A DNA stretch of 64,000 nt, taken from assembly GCF_021730395.1 (NCBI RefSeq), contig NC_069367.1, forward strand, positions 16,056,501 to 16,120,500, read 5' to 3'. The notes beneath the pieces were generated by a model that worked only from the letters and a program-made list of their open reading frames with translations, made no database searches and was not told the DNA's origin. Below, piece by piece: positions 46,743-59,235 of this stretch (positions are counted from its first letter, which is position 1; the number at the start of each line of letters is the position of its first letter). Made by a program: the position numbers and the translations under genes. The DNA is from Mercenaria mercenaria. Lineage: Eukaryota > Mollusca > Bivalvia > Venerida > Veneridae.

Positions 46743-49047
46743 ATCATTTGTATTTTTTTCTAACATTCAGGTAATATTCACTTAAAAACACGTTATCTGC
46801 CTACCGCCCCTTTATTTTCTCGTTGTAAATGGATACATTAATGTTAAAATGTCTCGTATTCTCGTCATACAGGTACGATATACTCACTTTAACAGATCGG
46901 TCACCGTTGTATGCAGTTTCAAAAATACTTAGTCCGGCAAAACCCGGCCGTCGGCGAAGGTTTTGTCTTACGTCCAAGTCAGTGGTTCACAAAAATAAAA
47001 ACGCGTAAGTACGAGCAGGTTGAATTTGTGAAAAACGTTATTTTCACGAGTTTTCAGGATCCAACAGGGGACAAAAGTCATTTTATCAATATGTAGACTA
47101 ACATTTCATGTTTCTTCATTGTGCACAGTCATTTTAAAATATTTAGGTTTCATACTTGAAGCCTATTCTATGAATTTCAATAGCGGCGCAGTAGCTGTAC
47201 TATGAATTAATTGTATGCTTTTATGTTAATACATTGTCACACTATGATACGTCATTTTGATAATGACGCCAACATCTTAAAGCAATATTATTGATAGAGA
47301 TATCTGAATTAAATTTATCTATGTTTGAATTTCAGTCATTTGCCATGTATCTAAGTAAAACCATCAAACTGAACGTGGCTGTGTTGTCCATACTGGTCGA
47401 CGTGGAAGGCGTATTCGGCACAAGATGTAAAACATGTACATTTTGATTGCAATTATATCTACCCTAGGGTGTCAGGGGCCCCATCCACTACGATGTCCAA
47501 ATTACAGAATTACAGGTTTTTTAATGTATCATAGACAGCGAACGTTCGTACAAGCATGGACACCGCCCACTGGAATCTGACAGACCAGGGGCCCTCTAGA
47601 AAATTGTTCTGGGTATTAAGAGAAGGCCCTAGATGTTCGTATATTAGTAACTATTTGATTCTAAAGACCGTTTTGATGTAAAATAGAATCTTAGTCGGTT
47701 TCAATGAGCATAGGCCCTTATCAATGTTCAAAGTGTCTGTTTCTTAATTGATACAAAATATTCGACAGATCAATGAATATGCCATATACAGTTTGTTGAA
47801 TAATATTTTAAAAGGAAAAAGAAACAGTCATGCCCGCAGAGAGCGTACTCAACTATTGTCAATGCTTGATATAAATTATCTTGATTGAAAAGTTTAAATC
47901 GAAACAAAGTCATTTTATTATTCATTAAATGGTTTCTCTAAGTCGAAGAAGGACCATAATTCTAAAAACAAGAGCACTGCATGCTGGTGATGGACACTCC
48001 AACCTTTTTGTACTTGGTAAATGGGACCTTAGTATAAGTATTTATGGTAAATTCAATAGCATTCTTAGCCAAAGAGTTTGACGTCATCATTTTAGTGGCG
48101 TTCTTTCTAATGAAATAACATTTAATACATGTATGTAAATCAAAATTTGATAACATTATAAACATTTAAAATCGGTCCCACTTTTTCGGACACCTTCAGT
48201 TAAACATAGTTGAAATCATTTTACAACAGTAAATGAAATTTAAATTGAACATTGAAATATTAGTCAGGATGGTTCACAAAGTCTGTACATAAGACTGCAT
48301 ATGTATATACTTAAACTGTACACACTTCTCAGATGTAGGACTTCAGTGTATTTATTTAATTTTGGGTCGTATATAGTACTTCATTTACTTTTCTCCTAAA
48401 CGTTGTATTCTTTTCAATCGAGACTTGGGGCGTCATGTTATTTTAGACATAAGACATCAGATATCAGATTCAATAAAACTGAGTCTTCGAACAATCGGTT
48501 GGTGAGAACGCTACTTGATTCACTGAAGATAGTTAGTTTATTGTAATTAATTTCAGAACATCTACATTAAACTTCTTATACACAAACATTTCATATAATC
48601 CAAAGGAAATAATTAGACGAACTCTTATAAAAGGTTTGAATAGTATAGGCTTCAAGTATGAAACCTAAATATTTCAAAATGACTGTGCACAATGAAGAAA
48701 CATGAAATGTTAGTCTATATATTGATAAAATGACTTTTGTTCACTGTCGGATCATGAAATGTCGTGAAAATACCGTTTTTCATAAATTTCACCTACTCGC
48801 ATTTTTATTTTTGTGAACCACCGACTCGGACGTAAGACAAAACCTTCGCCGACGGCCGGGTTTTGCCGGGCTAAGTATTTTTGAAACTGCACACAACGGT
48901 GACCGATCTGTTAAAGTGAGTATATCATACCTGTATGACGTCATTTTAACACTAATTTATCCATTTACAACGAGAAAATTAAGGGGCGGTAGTCAAATAC
49001 GTGTTTTTAGTGAATATTTCCTGAATGTTAGAAAAACTACAAATGAT
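46743..49047. mobile_element. 2.3 kb element with about 400 bp inverted arms
   Basis: 46743-47170 and 48641-49047 are inverse copies with small indels. Shared landmarks include CTAACATTCAGG, ACGAGAAAAT, AGATCGGTCACCG, GGCCGTCGGCGAAGGTTTTG and CATGTTTCTTCATTGTGCAC. The 1.47 kb centre is AT-rich without a convincing gene. No target duplication is clear. Confidence 0.8.
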
Positions 49048-49814
49048 CTCTGAATCTACAGGTGAGATTATACTAAAATTTGTCTGTTACATTTGGGCAA
49101 GGTCCTTTATCAGATTTGTTTAAATGGTACCGCTTGACTGATTTCAGGGACAGCCATAGCTAAAACTAGAGAAAAAAAATTAAACGACTTATTCTCATGA
49201 ACATGCACATTTATCATCAAACGTTACACGAAATTCATAACATTAAAACTAGCTCACAGATAGAAAAAGGTGAATTTAGATCTAGCGTTAATATTGATAT
49301 ATTTTCCTATTCGTTTAGCTTAAACGAAAATAAATTATTTATCAACTTATCAAGTAATTTTGAAACAAGTAACAACAACAATGATATAGGATTGGGAAAT
49401 TGCATTGCTATTTCACAATATATAATATACATTTCAGTTTAATTTGCATGTCTTCTTTCAGAGCTGACAAGATTTCCTCAAACTGGAGTTGAAGTCGTAT
49501 TGTTTTCCGTCTGAGAAGGATTCATCCTATGCATAAATAGTGATATTTTTCAAGAGCAAACGCTGCCCGATGGATACACCATGTACCTAATCTTGGGCAG
49601 GACCTATACATTAACGTAAACTCTTGTAGTTAGTAACTCGAAATTTCGAGATACGTAACTCGAAATTTCGAGTTAATAAATAACATACACCTGGCACTAA
49701 TGCTCTTCGTAAGATGTTAATATTCGCGCACATAATTGTTCAAATAACAAGTTGGAGTGATTTTTGTCAAAAAGATAAAATAAATAAATAATTTGCTGGT
49801 AAGAGAATTCCATG

Positions 49815-49994
49815 TGACTTTCTCATCGTCACGTCGAATCTTGCGAAATGCAGCGGGGGAAGGCAACCGCTGTAACGACAAGCTGAACTTCAAGCTTCGG
49901 TCAAAAACCGTAGATGGAGGCAACGGGTTTCCGTTATCATCCTCAATTAATTTTCGAAATATCTTCAGAAGATAAGAGAATACCGCCTTCGTTC
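49815..49994 (-). CDS. Possible internal exon, unknown protein
   Basis: After GATGACTATGCAG the frame reads TKAVFSYLLKIFRKLIED, then DNGNPLPPSTVFDRSLKF, SLSLQRLPSPAAFRKIRRDD and EK. Composition is coding-like (charged and proline-containing, not repeat-derived) compared with the AT-rich surroundings. A possible donor is AAA/GTCACA; the frame stays open beyond it to 49717. I do not recognise the family and found no neighbouring exon. Confidence 0.3.
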
Positions 49995-50171
49995 TGCATA
50001 GTCATCTGTAGTGTTAAGACCAATGTTGCGTTCCATAGTTACCGCTCTCTACACACATAAAACTCATTTTTGCGCGCCTGTGCTACACAACGTGTATGGC
50101 GACATTGTAAGGAGGAAGGCCATCTGTTTCATGTTTCTTTAGTTAACCAAGATTTTTTCATAGTAAATAAA

Positions 50172-50208
50172 ATGGACATTTTGAGGATATTTATTTCATG
50201 TATAGCAA
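50172..50208 (+). CDS. Possible signal-peptide first exon
   Basis: ATG at 50172 encodes MDILRIFISCIA and is followed by a perfect GTAAGT donor, leaving one base (phase 1), which is typical of signal-peptide exons. No downstream exon could be identified with confidence; the fragment could be chance. Confidence 0.25.
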
Positions 50209-51474
50209 GTAAGTGAAAATTTTCTACATCACTTCTAGGTTAATGAGTTATACTGTCCGTACGATCATAAAAATGTATAAAATGCAGAGACCTCTCAAAA
50301 CCTACACAGTATTTTTTTTCTGTTTATTCTTTCGAACTCAAACCCCTAAGCCAAGGAACCAATTCTAGTCATGTGACTTTCCTTTTTCTCCACAATATCG
50401 TAAGAACTTGATTTAAAGTTAGAAATTCAAAAGTTCAAGATGAAAAATATAAAAACGTGACCATCACCCTGTCAGTGTGTCTTGGTAAGGCCAACAGATA
50501 CAAGTTTTTACAGTAATAACCTTGCAACGCAGTTATCTGTGATAATTAATTACTAACTGTTCGGAATAAAATGTATAATATAATTTTATGATAATTAAGC
50601 TTTTTCTTCTCTTTCCATCGCGCAGTTTTATGTCACTGAAGTATAATTGTACAATTACAGATAGAAAGGTCAAACCGCCTTTCTACTTCTCAAGTATTTA
50701 ACAGAAATATTTTGTGTCGAGTAATTATTTTTTTGCATGTAATTATTGTCAGACGCGCTCATAATGAACGGTTTTGTGCAACTGATTCTTCAAAAAAAAA
50801 CTGCGGTCGCTTTCATTTACATAAATATTTTAAGCGAAATCTATTGTGCTTTTTATATGTTTTAGAATACAAAAATAACAGCAGAACATATGGAAAAAAC
50901 TTGATTGGGAGGTCCTGAGAAACTAACTACATGTATCGTATTAACATTACTGCAAAACGTTGAGGGTAGAAACATATCTCAGATATTTTGCTCTCTGGTT
51001 GCTTAGGTTACATGGTTTCTATCAGTACATTTAGTGTACGGATTTTTCTTTCGATTTATTGTGATAAATCTTGCGAAGTTGGGGAAATATAAGAAATTGG
51101 CATGTTCTAAACTCTGGTCCGATCTGGCCGGACCTGAATATCCCAATTTTAGAGCGGGTCAACAGCCATACTGCATAATAGTTTTCGGTGTATTATAACG
51201 GTGATGGCGCTGTCTCAAGAAACTGACATCAGGGATAAAAGAGTAGGGCAAATGTACCAGATTTATTTTCTCAAAATCCCTATCGTTTATAATTTCACCT
51301 TCGGATGTATGTCTAATATATTTTTAATCATAATGTCAGTTAAATCTCCGATTAATTTAAAGTTGTTTGATCGGTATTTTTGACTCGATTGATCGAACAA
51401 CAGAGAGTTAAAGTAATTACCAATTATCTACTGAATCCTGTCCTAAGATCTATTTATTTGTATAACGCAGCAGC

Positions 51475-52223
51475 ACATCTTGTGTCATATGGTGTGGGTG
51501 ATGATGTTGAACAACTATTTTAAGTTTGAATCAAATCCATTCAGTAATAACAGAGACAGAGTGAAAGTGCATCAAAACTTTAACCTAAAATTCTAAGTAA
51601 AAAGGGGAAATAATTCATGAAAAATTGGTCCCAGAGTTATGCACCTTGCGTCATATGGTGTGGGTGATGATGTTGAACAACTATTTTAAGTTTGAATCAA
51701 ATCCATTCAGTAATAACAGAGACAGAGTGAAAGTGCATCGAAACTTTAACCTAAACTTCTAAGTAAAAAGGGGAAATAATTCATGAAAAATTGGTCCCAG
51801 AGTTATGCTGTAAAAAGGGGGAATAATTTATGCAAAAATGGTGCCAGAGTTATGCACCTTGTGTCATATGATGTGGGTGATGATGCTGAACAACTATTTT
51901 AAGTTTGAATCAAATCCATTCAGTAATAACAGAGATTGAGTGAAAGTGCATCAAAACTTTAACCTGAAAATCTAAGTGAAAAGGGGGGATAATTCATGAA
52001 ATATTGGTGCCAGAGTTATGGCCCTTATGTCAGGTAATGTGGATGATGATGAGGAATAAGTATTTTAAGTTTGAATCAAATCCATCAAGTAATTACAGAG
52101 ATAAGTTGAAAAAGGAGAAAGTGTAAAAAAACTTTAACCAGGGTGGGGACGCGGAAAGACGCCGACGCCGACGCCGGGTCGAGTAGGATAGCTCTCCTTA
52201 TACTTCGTATAGTCGAGCTAAAA
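51475..52223 (+). repeat. GAGCTAAAA-end element with about 165 bp units
   Basis: Three to four units share ACAACTATTTTAAGTTTGAA and CAGTAATAACAGAGACAGAG. The end has GACGCCGACGCCGACGCCG, then a CTTCGTATAGTCGAGCTAAA terminus. Confidence 0.82.
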
Positions 52224-53760
52224 ACCAAAGAAAAACACAGACAACACAATTCCTTCGCGGGAAAATCAAACGCAATCTTTATGCGGCTCAAGCTGCTGCA
52301 AATAGCTTGACATACAGCTTTATATGTTGGAATTCACGCATTAACGTAAATTTTATGCGTTATGCGGCATGTGCTGTCCTTAAAGTCACAATATGTAAAG
52401 AAAAAAAGATACGAAACTGCTATTATTCTGTTTTACTTATTTTGAACTGTAGTCTGAGTTGACACGATTAACAATTGTGGCGTTTTCCTGTTATCTTGTC
52501 AAAGGTTAAGAAGAAAGTCCTTATTGTGATCCATTCTGTAGTGCTCTTTAAATATGTTCATCCCGACTTCCGCTACATCTATTATATTTCAGACTACTTA
52601 AGCATATTAATTGTACTTTCTGTTTTAAGCTCGGATATCCATTATTGTATACATAAGTATATCAAAAATTCTAATATGAAATTAGGTGCTACCTAAAAAG
52701 CAGAGCGCCCGGCATGAAAAATCACCAGTGCCCGTTAAAAATTAAAGGAGTGGTGCTGGAATTATCAGGAATTATGGATTCGTTTAGGAAGTTTATGTCT
52801 TTAGATCTATTAAAATTATTAATGATAATTCGTGAATTCTGAATGCATGTTTTCGACTGCATCAAGATTAATCCTCGACATGTGAAAACTCCACAAATAT
52901 TCTGTATATAATCAAAAGAAAGTTCGGTATAGATTAACATCTGCACCAAGATAAAGAAAAAAACGTACTTGAATAATTTCTGTTATTCTTATTACAACGT
53001 TCTGCATCAACGATTTTACATAACTTGTTATCATACTGGAAACCAGTCACAAAATGATAACTGCTTCAAACTGAAAAGCTTGAACTTTGAAAATTTTAAA
53101 CCTAACAGAATCTCTTTACGCCAATAGCCAAAGGAATTCTGTGTCTTTGCATGTGAATGTTGGGCAATGAGGACTTAATGTAAAAAGTTAATGTTCCAAT
53201 TCCAAAGTTAAGAGAAATTAGAATTTACGTAATCCTGGAAATGACTATTGTAATTCTTTTAAATGTCATTATTGTCAAATTTTGGTTCTTTTTGGAAGGA
53301 AGAATGTGTCCAACTTTCAGTCAAAAATACTGCTATAACAGACGCCTGGTATGAGAAAATTACAATCATTTCCATGACTGTACAAAGCTTGTTTTAAACC
53401 CAAAAGTGGTTAATCTTTTAGCACTATAGAATAGGGATGGTAGTAAGAACTTCTTTGATGTTCGCCAATTTTGTTTATTTTTTTTTTTTTTTGGATTAAC
53501 TCTGGTCAGTGATTTTAAAGCTAATGGATGAAATATATGTGAACGGGAAGAAGAGCATTATTTGCTTTTCACAGTTTAATGCCTGTATATTTTGATCCTA
53601 AAGCTTTTCTTTTTTTAAGTTATGTCTACTGACTACTACACAGGTACTACAGTGGAACCTGACATCAAAACTAAACACATGAATGACTTTAGTTATACAA
53701 TATTTTCAAAACTCACAATAATACAAAAAATGAAATAAAAAAAAAAAATTAAAAAAAAAA
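52224..53760. other. Non-coding stretch, nothing recognised
   Basis: AT-rich with T- and A-runs (53477-53492, 53738-53760). No gene or named repeat seen. Confidence 0.45.
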
Positions 53761-53762
53761 TC

Positions 53763-53836
53763 TGGTCCAGGTGAGGTTCGAACTCGCGACCTCTGGATTA
53801 CAACGCGAACTCGCTAACCACTACACCATTGTGGAG
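53763..53836 (-). tRNA. tRNA-like sequence or tRNA-derived pseudogene
   Basis: On the minus strand ATGGTGTAGTGGTTAGCGAG supplies an A box and GAGTTCGAACCTC a B box, followed directly by a T-run that would end Pol III transcription. The anticodon and acceptor stems do not pair well, so it is more likely a tRNA pseudogene or SINE head than a working tRNA. Confidence 0.4.
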
Positions 53837-54221
53837 ATATGACGTAATAGGACAAACATAAGTATATATAATAAAGTCCAGTAATGGCAGCGTGACGAAA
53901 GTCGTTTCGAAATGAAAATATTGTGCTTTATTTCTATTTTTCTTCGTAGAAAATGTATTTAGCACTTATTTCTTATTATCAAACGCTCATTTGCATTTTT
54001 ATTTAATATTCAAAGCAGTAAGCGAGACGCTTTTGTCAACCGTAAACAGTAAGCGTCTACTGACGTGTTTACTGATTAATTACTATGTGCATAGTGTACT
54101 TGAAAAAATCCGAACAACACCGATTCCAAAAAGTACCACGAATTTTCAACTCGATAGTATACACAGTTAGATCTCTCTGTTCATTTTCTTTTTCATACGT
54201 CTAACCGTAATGCGACGCTGT

Positions 54222-54242
54222 CGGCGCCGCGAAGCGGCGCCG
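54222..54242. repeat. Perfect GC hairpin
   Basis: CGGCGCCGC, loop GAA, GCGGCGCCG: a nine-base-pair GC stem in AT-rich surroundings. Confidence 0.85.
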
Positions 54243-54344
54243 GTAGCTCTGCTATTACTCGAGCAGTCGTTCTCACTTATCACAAGTTTACCGTAAATTC
54301 TGTGGGAGAAAGATTATGAAGAACTATAATTAGAATCTAGTCTT

Positions 54345-55020
54345 ATAAACCTGCCACTGATTTGAGTTCATTCACTAAAAATCTATAACTGAATTCAGTT
54401 GATTCTTGAATAAGCCTATCACTGAATTAAGTTGATTCTGTAATTGACCTACCATTGACTGACGAAGCTATAACTGATTTCAATTGATATACTAAAAAAC
54501 CCACCACTGGTTTCAGTATATTCTTGAATAAACGTGTTGATTTTTTAATAAACGTACAACTGAATTCAGTTGATTCCCTAACAAACTTTCCACTGAATTC
54601 AGTTTGTTCCCAAACAATCTTTCCACTGAATTCAGATAATTCTCAAACAAAGCTACAACTGAATTCAGTTGAATCCCTAACAAACCTATAACTGCATGAA
54701 TTCAGTTGATTGTCTAACAAATCTACCACTGAATTCAGTTTATTCATCAACAAACCTATCACTGAATTCAGTTGATTATTGAATAAACCTTTATCTGAGT
54801 TCAGTTGATTATATAATAAACCTTCTACTGAATTCACTTAATTCTCTGATGCATATGCCACTGAATTCAGTTGAATATCAGAATAAAATATCACTGTCAG
54901 AGTTCAGTTTATTTTCTAATAAACCAACCACTGAAATCAGCTGATTCTCGAATAAACCTACCGCTGAATTCAGTTGATTCTCTATTAAAATACCACTGAA
55001 TTCAGTTCATTCTTCACCAA
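54345..55020. repeat. Minisatellite, about 22 units of 30 bp with palindromic core
   Basis: Each unit carries the palindrome CTGAATTCAG or a close variant, with TTGATTCTC and AACAAACCTACCA between. Divergence between units is moderate. No coding value. Confidence 0.9.
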
Positions 55021-55234
55021 ATAATTCCTCATGCAGCCAGACTGTGAATGCAACCTTCGCATAGATCGATGTCAATTTTTGGCATTGACTTTGTCCATAG
55101 TTATTTATTTGTTTCTTTGGCTAATGGAGATGAACACGCGACAGACCGTTGATTCTTTTAAACACAAACCACTGATAATTTCTTTCCCCCCCCCCCCACC
55201 CCTGGGCTGCTAGAGCAGACGACCCTTATTGCTA

Positions 55235-56175
55235 TTAGGGTCCCTCAATCTAAGGTCAAGGTCAAAGGGGCTTGAACATTGAAAAACGTTTCCGATCAAC
55301 AATTTGAGAACCACTTGACCCAGAATGTTGAATCTTCGTAGGATGATTGATCATGCAGAGTAGATGACCACTATTGATTTTGGGGACACTCTTTTAAAGG
55401 TCAAGGTCAAAGGGTCCTGAACATTGAAAACCATTTCCGATCAATAACTTAGAACCACTTGATTCAGAATGTTGAAACTTTATAAGATGATTGGTCATGC
55501 AAAGTAAATGGCCCCTATTAATTTTGGGTCATTGTATTAAAGTTCAAGGTCAAAGAGGTCTGAACATGGAAACCCGTTTTCGGTCATTAACTTGAAAAGC
55601 ACTTGACCCAGAGTGTTGAAACTTTATAGAATAATTGGTCATACTGAGTAGATGACCACTATTGATTTTGTGGCTACTGTGTTAAAGTTCAAGGTCACAG
55701 GGGTCTGAACATTGAAAACCATTTCCCGTCCATAACTTGAGAACCACTTGACCCAGAATGTTAAAACTTCATTTGTTGTTTTGGCATGCAGAGTAAACGA
55801 CCCCAATTGATTTTAAAGGTCAAAGTCACAGAGGCCTGAACATCGAAAACCTTTCCGGTCAAGAACTTGAGAACCACTTGACCCAGATGACACCTTTTGC
55901 TTTTGGGGTCACTCTATAAAAGGTCAAGGTCACAGAGGCTTGGTCATGTAAAATAATTTTCGGACAGTAATTTGAAAACCACTTAACCCAGAATGTTGAA
56001 ACTTCTTAGGATGATTGAACATACAGAATAGATGACCTCTACTGACTTTGGGGTCGGTCTGTTAAAGGTCAAGTTTACAGCGGACAGAAAATGGAAATCC
56101 ATTTCAGGGCAATGACTTGAGAACCATTTGACATCGACTCTTCAAATTCATAGGGTAATAGGACTAACAGAGTAG
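55235..56175 (+). repeat. Tandem repeat, six to seven copies of about 148 bp
   Basis: Units share TTAAAGGTCAAGGTCAAAGG, GAGAACCACTTGACCCAGAA, GTTGAAACTT and GCAGAGTAGATGACC. It is preceded by a C-run (55186-55201). Confidence 0.88.
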
Positions 56176-56184
56176 ATGATTGAC

Positions 56185-56695
56185 CTAGAGACCTACTTTC
56201 ACATTTTTGAAATTACAGGCTTCAAATTTGGACTACGTGCATAGCTTTGTGTTCCGAAATGAAATTTGACCTTGATTTTGACCTAGTGACCTACTTTCAC
56301 ATTTCTCAAGCTACAGCCTTCAAATTTGGACCACGTGCATAGTTTTGTGTACCAAAATGAACTTTGATCTTGAGATTGACCTAGTGACCTACTTTCACAT
56401 TTCTGAAGCTACAGGCTTCAAATCTGGTCCACTTGCATATTTTTGTGTGCTGAATTGAAATTTGACATTGATTTTGATCTAGTACCTACTTTCACATTTC
56501 TCAAGCTACAGCTACCAGATTTGAAGCACATGCATAGTTTTGTGTACCGAAATGAACTTTGACCTTGAAATTGATCTAGTGACCTACTTTCACATTTCTC
56601 AAGCTGCAGCTTTCAAATCTGGACCACATGCATGAACCACATGCACAGTGTTGTGTACCGAAATGAAATTTGACCTTGATTTTGATTTTGAGCTA
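56185..56695 (+). repeat. Tandem repeat, five copies of about 103 bp
   Basis: Units share CCTAGTGACCTACTTTCACA, CTCAAGCTACAGCCTTCAAA and TTTTGTGTACCGAAATGAA. It directly follows the 148 bp block, so two unrelated tandem arrays are fused. Confidence 0.88.
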
Positions 56696-57295
56696 GTCCT
56701 GAAATTTGTTTTTTTTCATCACCGAGACACTCCGCATATTTATGTGTTAGTTAACATTCAAGCTTGGATAAACTTCCTTATTGATCTTCCGGTCCAGACG
56801 ACAATGGCTGATTCGAAAGTCTATGTCAAGTGTCATGTCTAATATGTATAAATAAACAAAACATATGATTTCATATTTAGAATCATTTCTTAGACGACAA
56901 TTATTCATTAATTCGAGTTTTACCGTAAAACTAAATACTGTACATTCGTTAACATTGCAAAATTCGGCAGTTCTATTATGCAGTTTAAATAACGACATAT
57001 TTTCCTCAATTCATGAGAAATTCTATTACTTTTGGTATGAAATATATTGAGAGCATTAGAAGTGCACAATACGCGATACAGCTGGAATGTATAATATGCT
57101 TTGAACAGTGACTCATAGTAACAAGTAGCTGTTATTATGCGTAATTATGGTAATTATAACGTTCCACGCGCTTCTCTTATCAGCAAATTTTTTACAAAAA
57201 ATGTATGACCAAACAAGAGAAAGATTGCAAACTACAATGGTATATTTCTCATCGCTCTTTACACAATATGCGGCTTTTGAGAGCATAATAAAAGG

Positions 57296-57411
57296 GCCAT
57301 TATAACAGTAGTTAAATCTGGGATTGTATTCGGCTCCGCCTCGTGAGATCCAATCTGGCAAAATCCACTCGAGCCGAATACAGCATCCCAGATCGAGCTA
57401 CTATTATAATA
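57296..57411. repeat. Foldback element (GTATTCGGCT family)
   Basis: CAGTAGTTAAATCTGGGATT and TGTATTCGGCT pair with the inverse of AGCCGAATACAGCATCCCAG and GAGCTACTATT. Confidence 0.72.
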
Positions 57412-57515
57412 ACTCTATTAAATCCACCAACATTTACACACAGTCAACCCCCTTACATGATCCCATGCACGCTGTTCCGGCGGAAGTTCTTTCAGACGCG
57501 ATATTTTATGTCACC

Positions 57516-57555
57516 ATGGATTTTGTTAATATGGCCATATTTTCGTCCTTTACAT
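57516..57555 (+). CDS. Possible first exon with strong Kozak context
   Basis: GTCACCATGG at 57510-57519 is a near-ideal start context. It opens MDFVNMAIFSSFT before T/GTAAGT, phase 1. The hydrophobic stretch could be a signal peptide. A foldback element lies 100 bases upstream. No following exon was found in the remaining 6.4 kb. Confidence 0.25.
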
Positions 57556-57599
57556 GTAAGTTTACTTTTAAGTTTTGTACTTTATTCATATTAGTAAGA

Positions 57600-58425
57600 T
57601 AAATAAATCAAAGTACTGAGAGGACTGATGGGGGCAGTGCTTTGCAGTTTCAAGATTTGATTTAACCCATTCATGTCAGGGAAGTACATACAGGCATTAT
57701 GTAATGCACTGGTGTGTGGCAAGAAATGGAGTGGTCACAACTTTTACAGTGAACAACAATAAACAGAAACAAATTCTTGTTTCAATAAATTTATTAACTT
57801 TGTGTTCTATACACTTCTATGTTTTGTTCAAAAGGTAAAGATAAAAAAATTAGTCTTGATTTTAATAGCAATTGTTCGTCGACAAACAAAAACCTTTCAT
57901 TGCCAGGTTTGATAAAATGAAAAAGATAAAGTTATACAATGTATTTCAATTTCTTCAATACTTCTGTTTGCACTCTATGTCCTGACATCATGTGTTCTTG
58001 ACAGTCTAACAAAAACAGGCATATTAAAAGTTCCATTTTCCAAAGTAATATGCAAGCCCAAATTTAAAAAAAGAAAATAGCTGTGAAAATGATACCAATG
58101 GTGTTGTTGCACATGACACATCATCTTATTGAGGCAAACATTTGTGCAAAAGTATTTAAGAATCTCTCAATACATGACTGATTATGGCCAAGACAAGCAA
58201 AACAGCACAGAGATTTGACCCTTGACTTCAAAGTATTATCTTGACCTTTAAGCTACCAACTTGGTTCTTGCACGCGACACATAGTATCATTAAAGCAAGT
58301 TATTTAAGAATCCCTTGATCTAAGCATAAGTTACAGTCCTAATAAACTCAGACAGACGCATGTACAGGTGTACACACACCGGACCGCTATTGTGACAACT
58401 ACGTCAAGCTCACCGCCAGCAGGCT
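57600..58425. other. Non-coding stretch, nothing recognised
   Basis: AT-rich; no repeat family or exon recognised downstream of the possible 57516 exon. Confidence 0.4.
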
Positions 58426-58429
58426 CATC

Positions 58430-58810
58430 AACAAGAGCTGTCACAGGAGACAGCGCGCTGGACTATTTTGATGTTGGATAGTGAAACTGGGCAAATCTGA
58501 GAAAACTGGAGCTGTCTATTGAGTGTTTTAATGACTCTAAGGGTGGAAGAAGATATTGCGCAATAGCTTGAGTCTATGTCAAAAATATTAATAAGAGAGC
58601 TAATGATAAAGTGTGTCAGAACACTATATAATTATAATTCTAAGCAAAAAGGGGGCATAATTCATAAAATATTGGTGCAAGAGTTCTGCACCTTATGTCA
58701 TGTGATGTGGGCGATGATATGCAACAACTATTTCAAGTTTGAATCAAAAGCATTTCGTAATAACTGAAATATATTGAAAATGCATTAAAATTAACCTCCA
58801 ATTCTAAGTA
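58430..58810 (+). repeat. AACAAGAG element with one 165 bp unit
   Basis: It starts AACAAGAGCTGTCACAGGAG followed by ACAGCG (hairpin GCTGTC/GACAGC), and contains a single TATTTCAAGTTTGAATCAAA unit like those at 4030 and 51475. The 3' end is not found. Confidence 0.65.
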
Positions 58811-58827
58811 AATTAACAATTCTGATG

Positions 58828-58925
58828 TGTACCTGCAGTTATAAAATTGTACTTGCAGGTAAAAACGTGTACCTGACGGTAAAAAATATACTTTCAGGAA
58901 TAACTCTATACCTGCAGATACATTA
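58828..58925. repeat. Short tandem repeat, four copies of about 25 bp
   Basis: GTACCTGCAG or GTACTTGCAGGTAAAAA recur, with the PstI-like palindrome CTGCAG. Confidence 0.65.
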
Positions 58926-59074
58926 TTTGTAATCAATGTATATGTTAGAAATATATCTGAATTTCATTTATGATATTGTCAGTAATGTGTTTCATAGTGA
59001 TTTTAATGAAAATGTTGATGGTTAACTGTTTTGAATGGTCAAATGAACGTAGTTTTTGATGAGTTAAGTGACTT

Positions 59075-59235
59075 TTAAAACATAATGGTGCTACTCATAA
59101 GCCGTATCTACCTATATGCCAAGTTTAATGTCAATAGATTTAATGGCTATAAAATTATGTTACGGACACGAATTATGGCGAACGGACAGACGGAAAGACG
59201 GACGCACGCGCCATCACATTATACATCCTTTTCAA
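59075..59235 (+). repeat. Interspersed repeat with GGACAGACGG tract
   Basis: TATATGCCAAGTTTAATGTC, then ATGTTACGGACACGAATT and GGACAGACGGAAAGACGGAC. The open frame through it is incidental. Confidence 0.55.
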
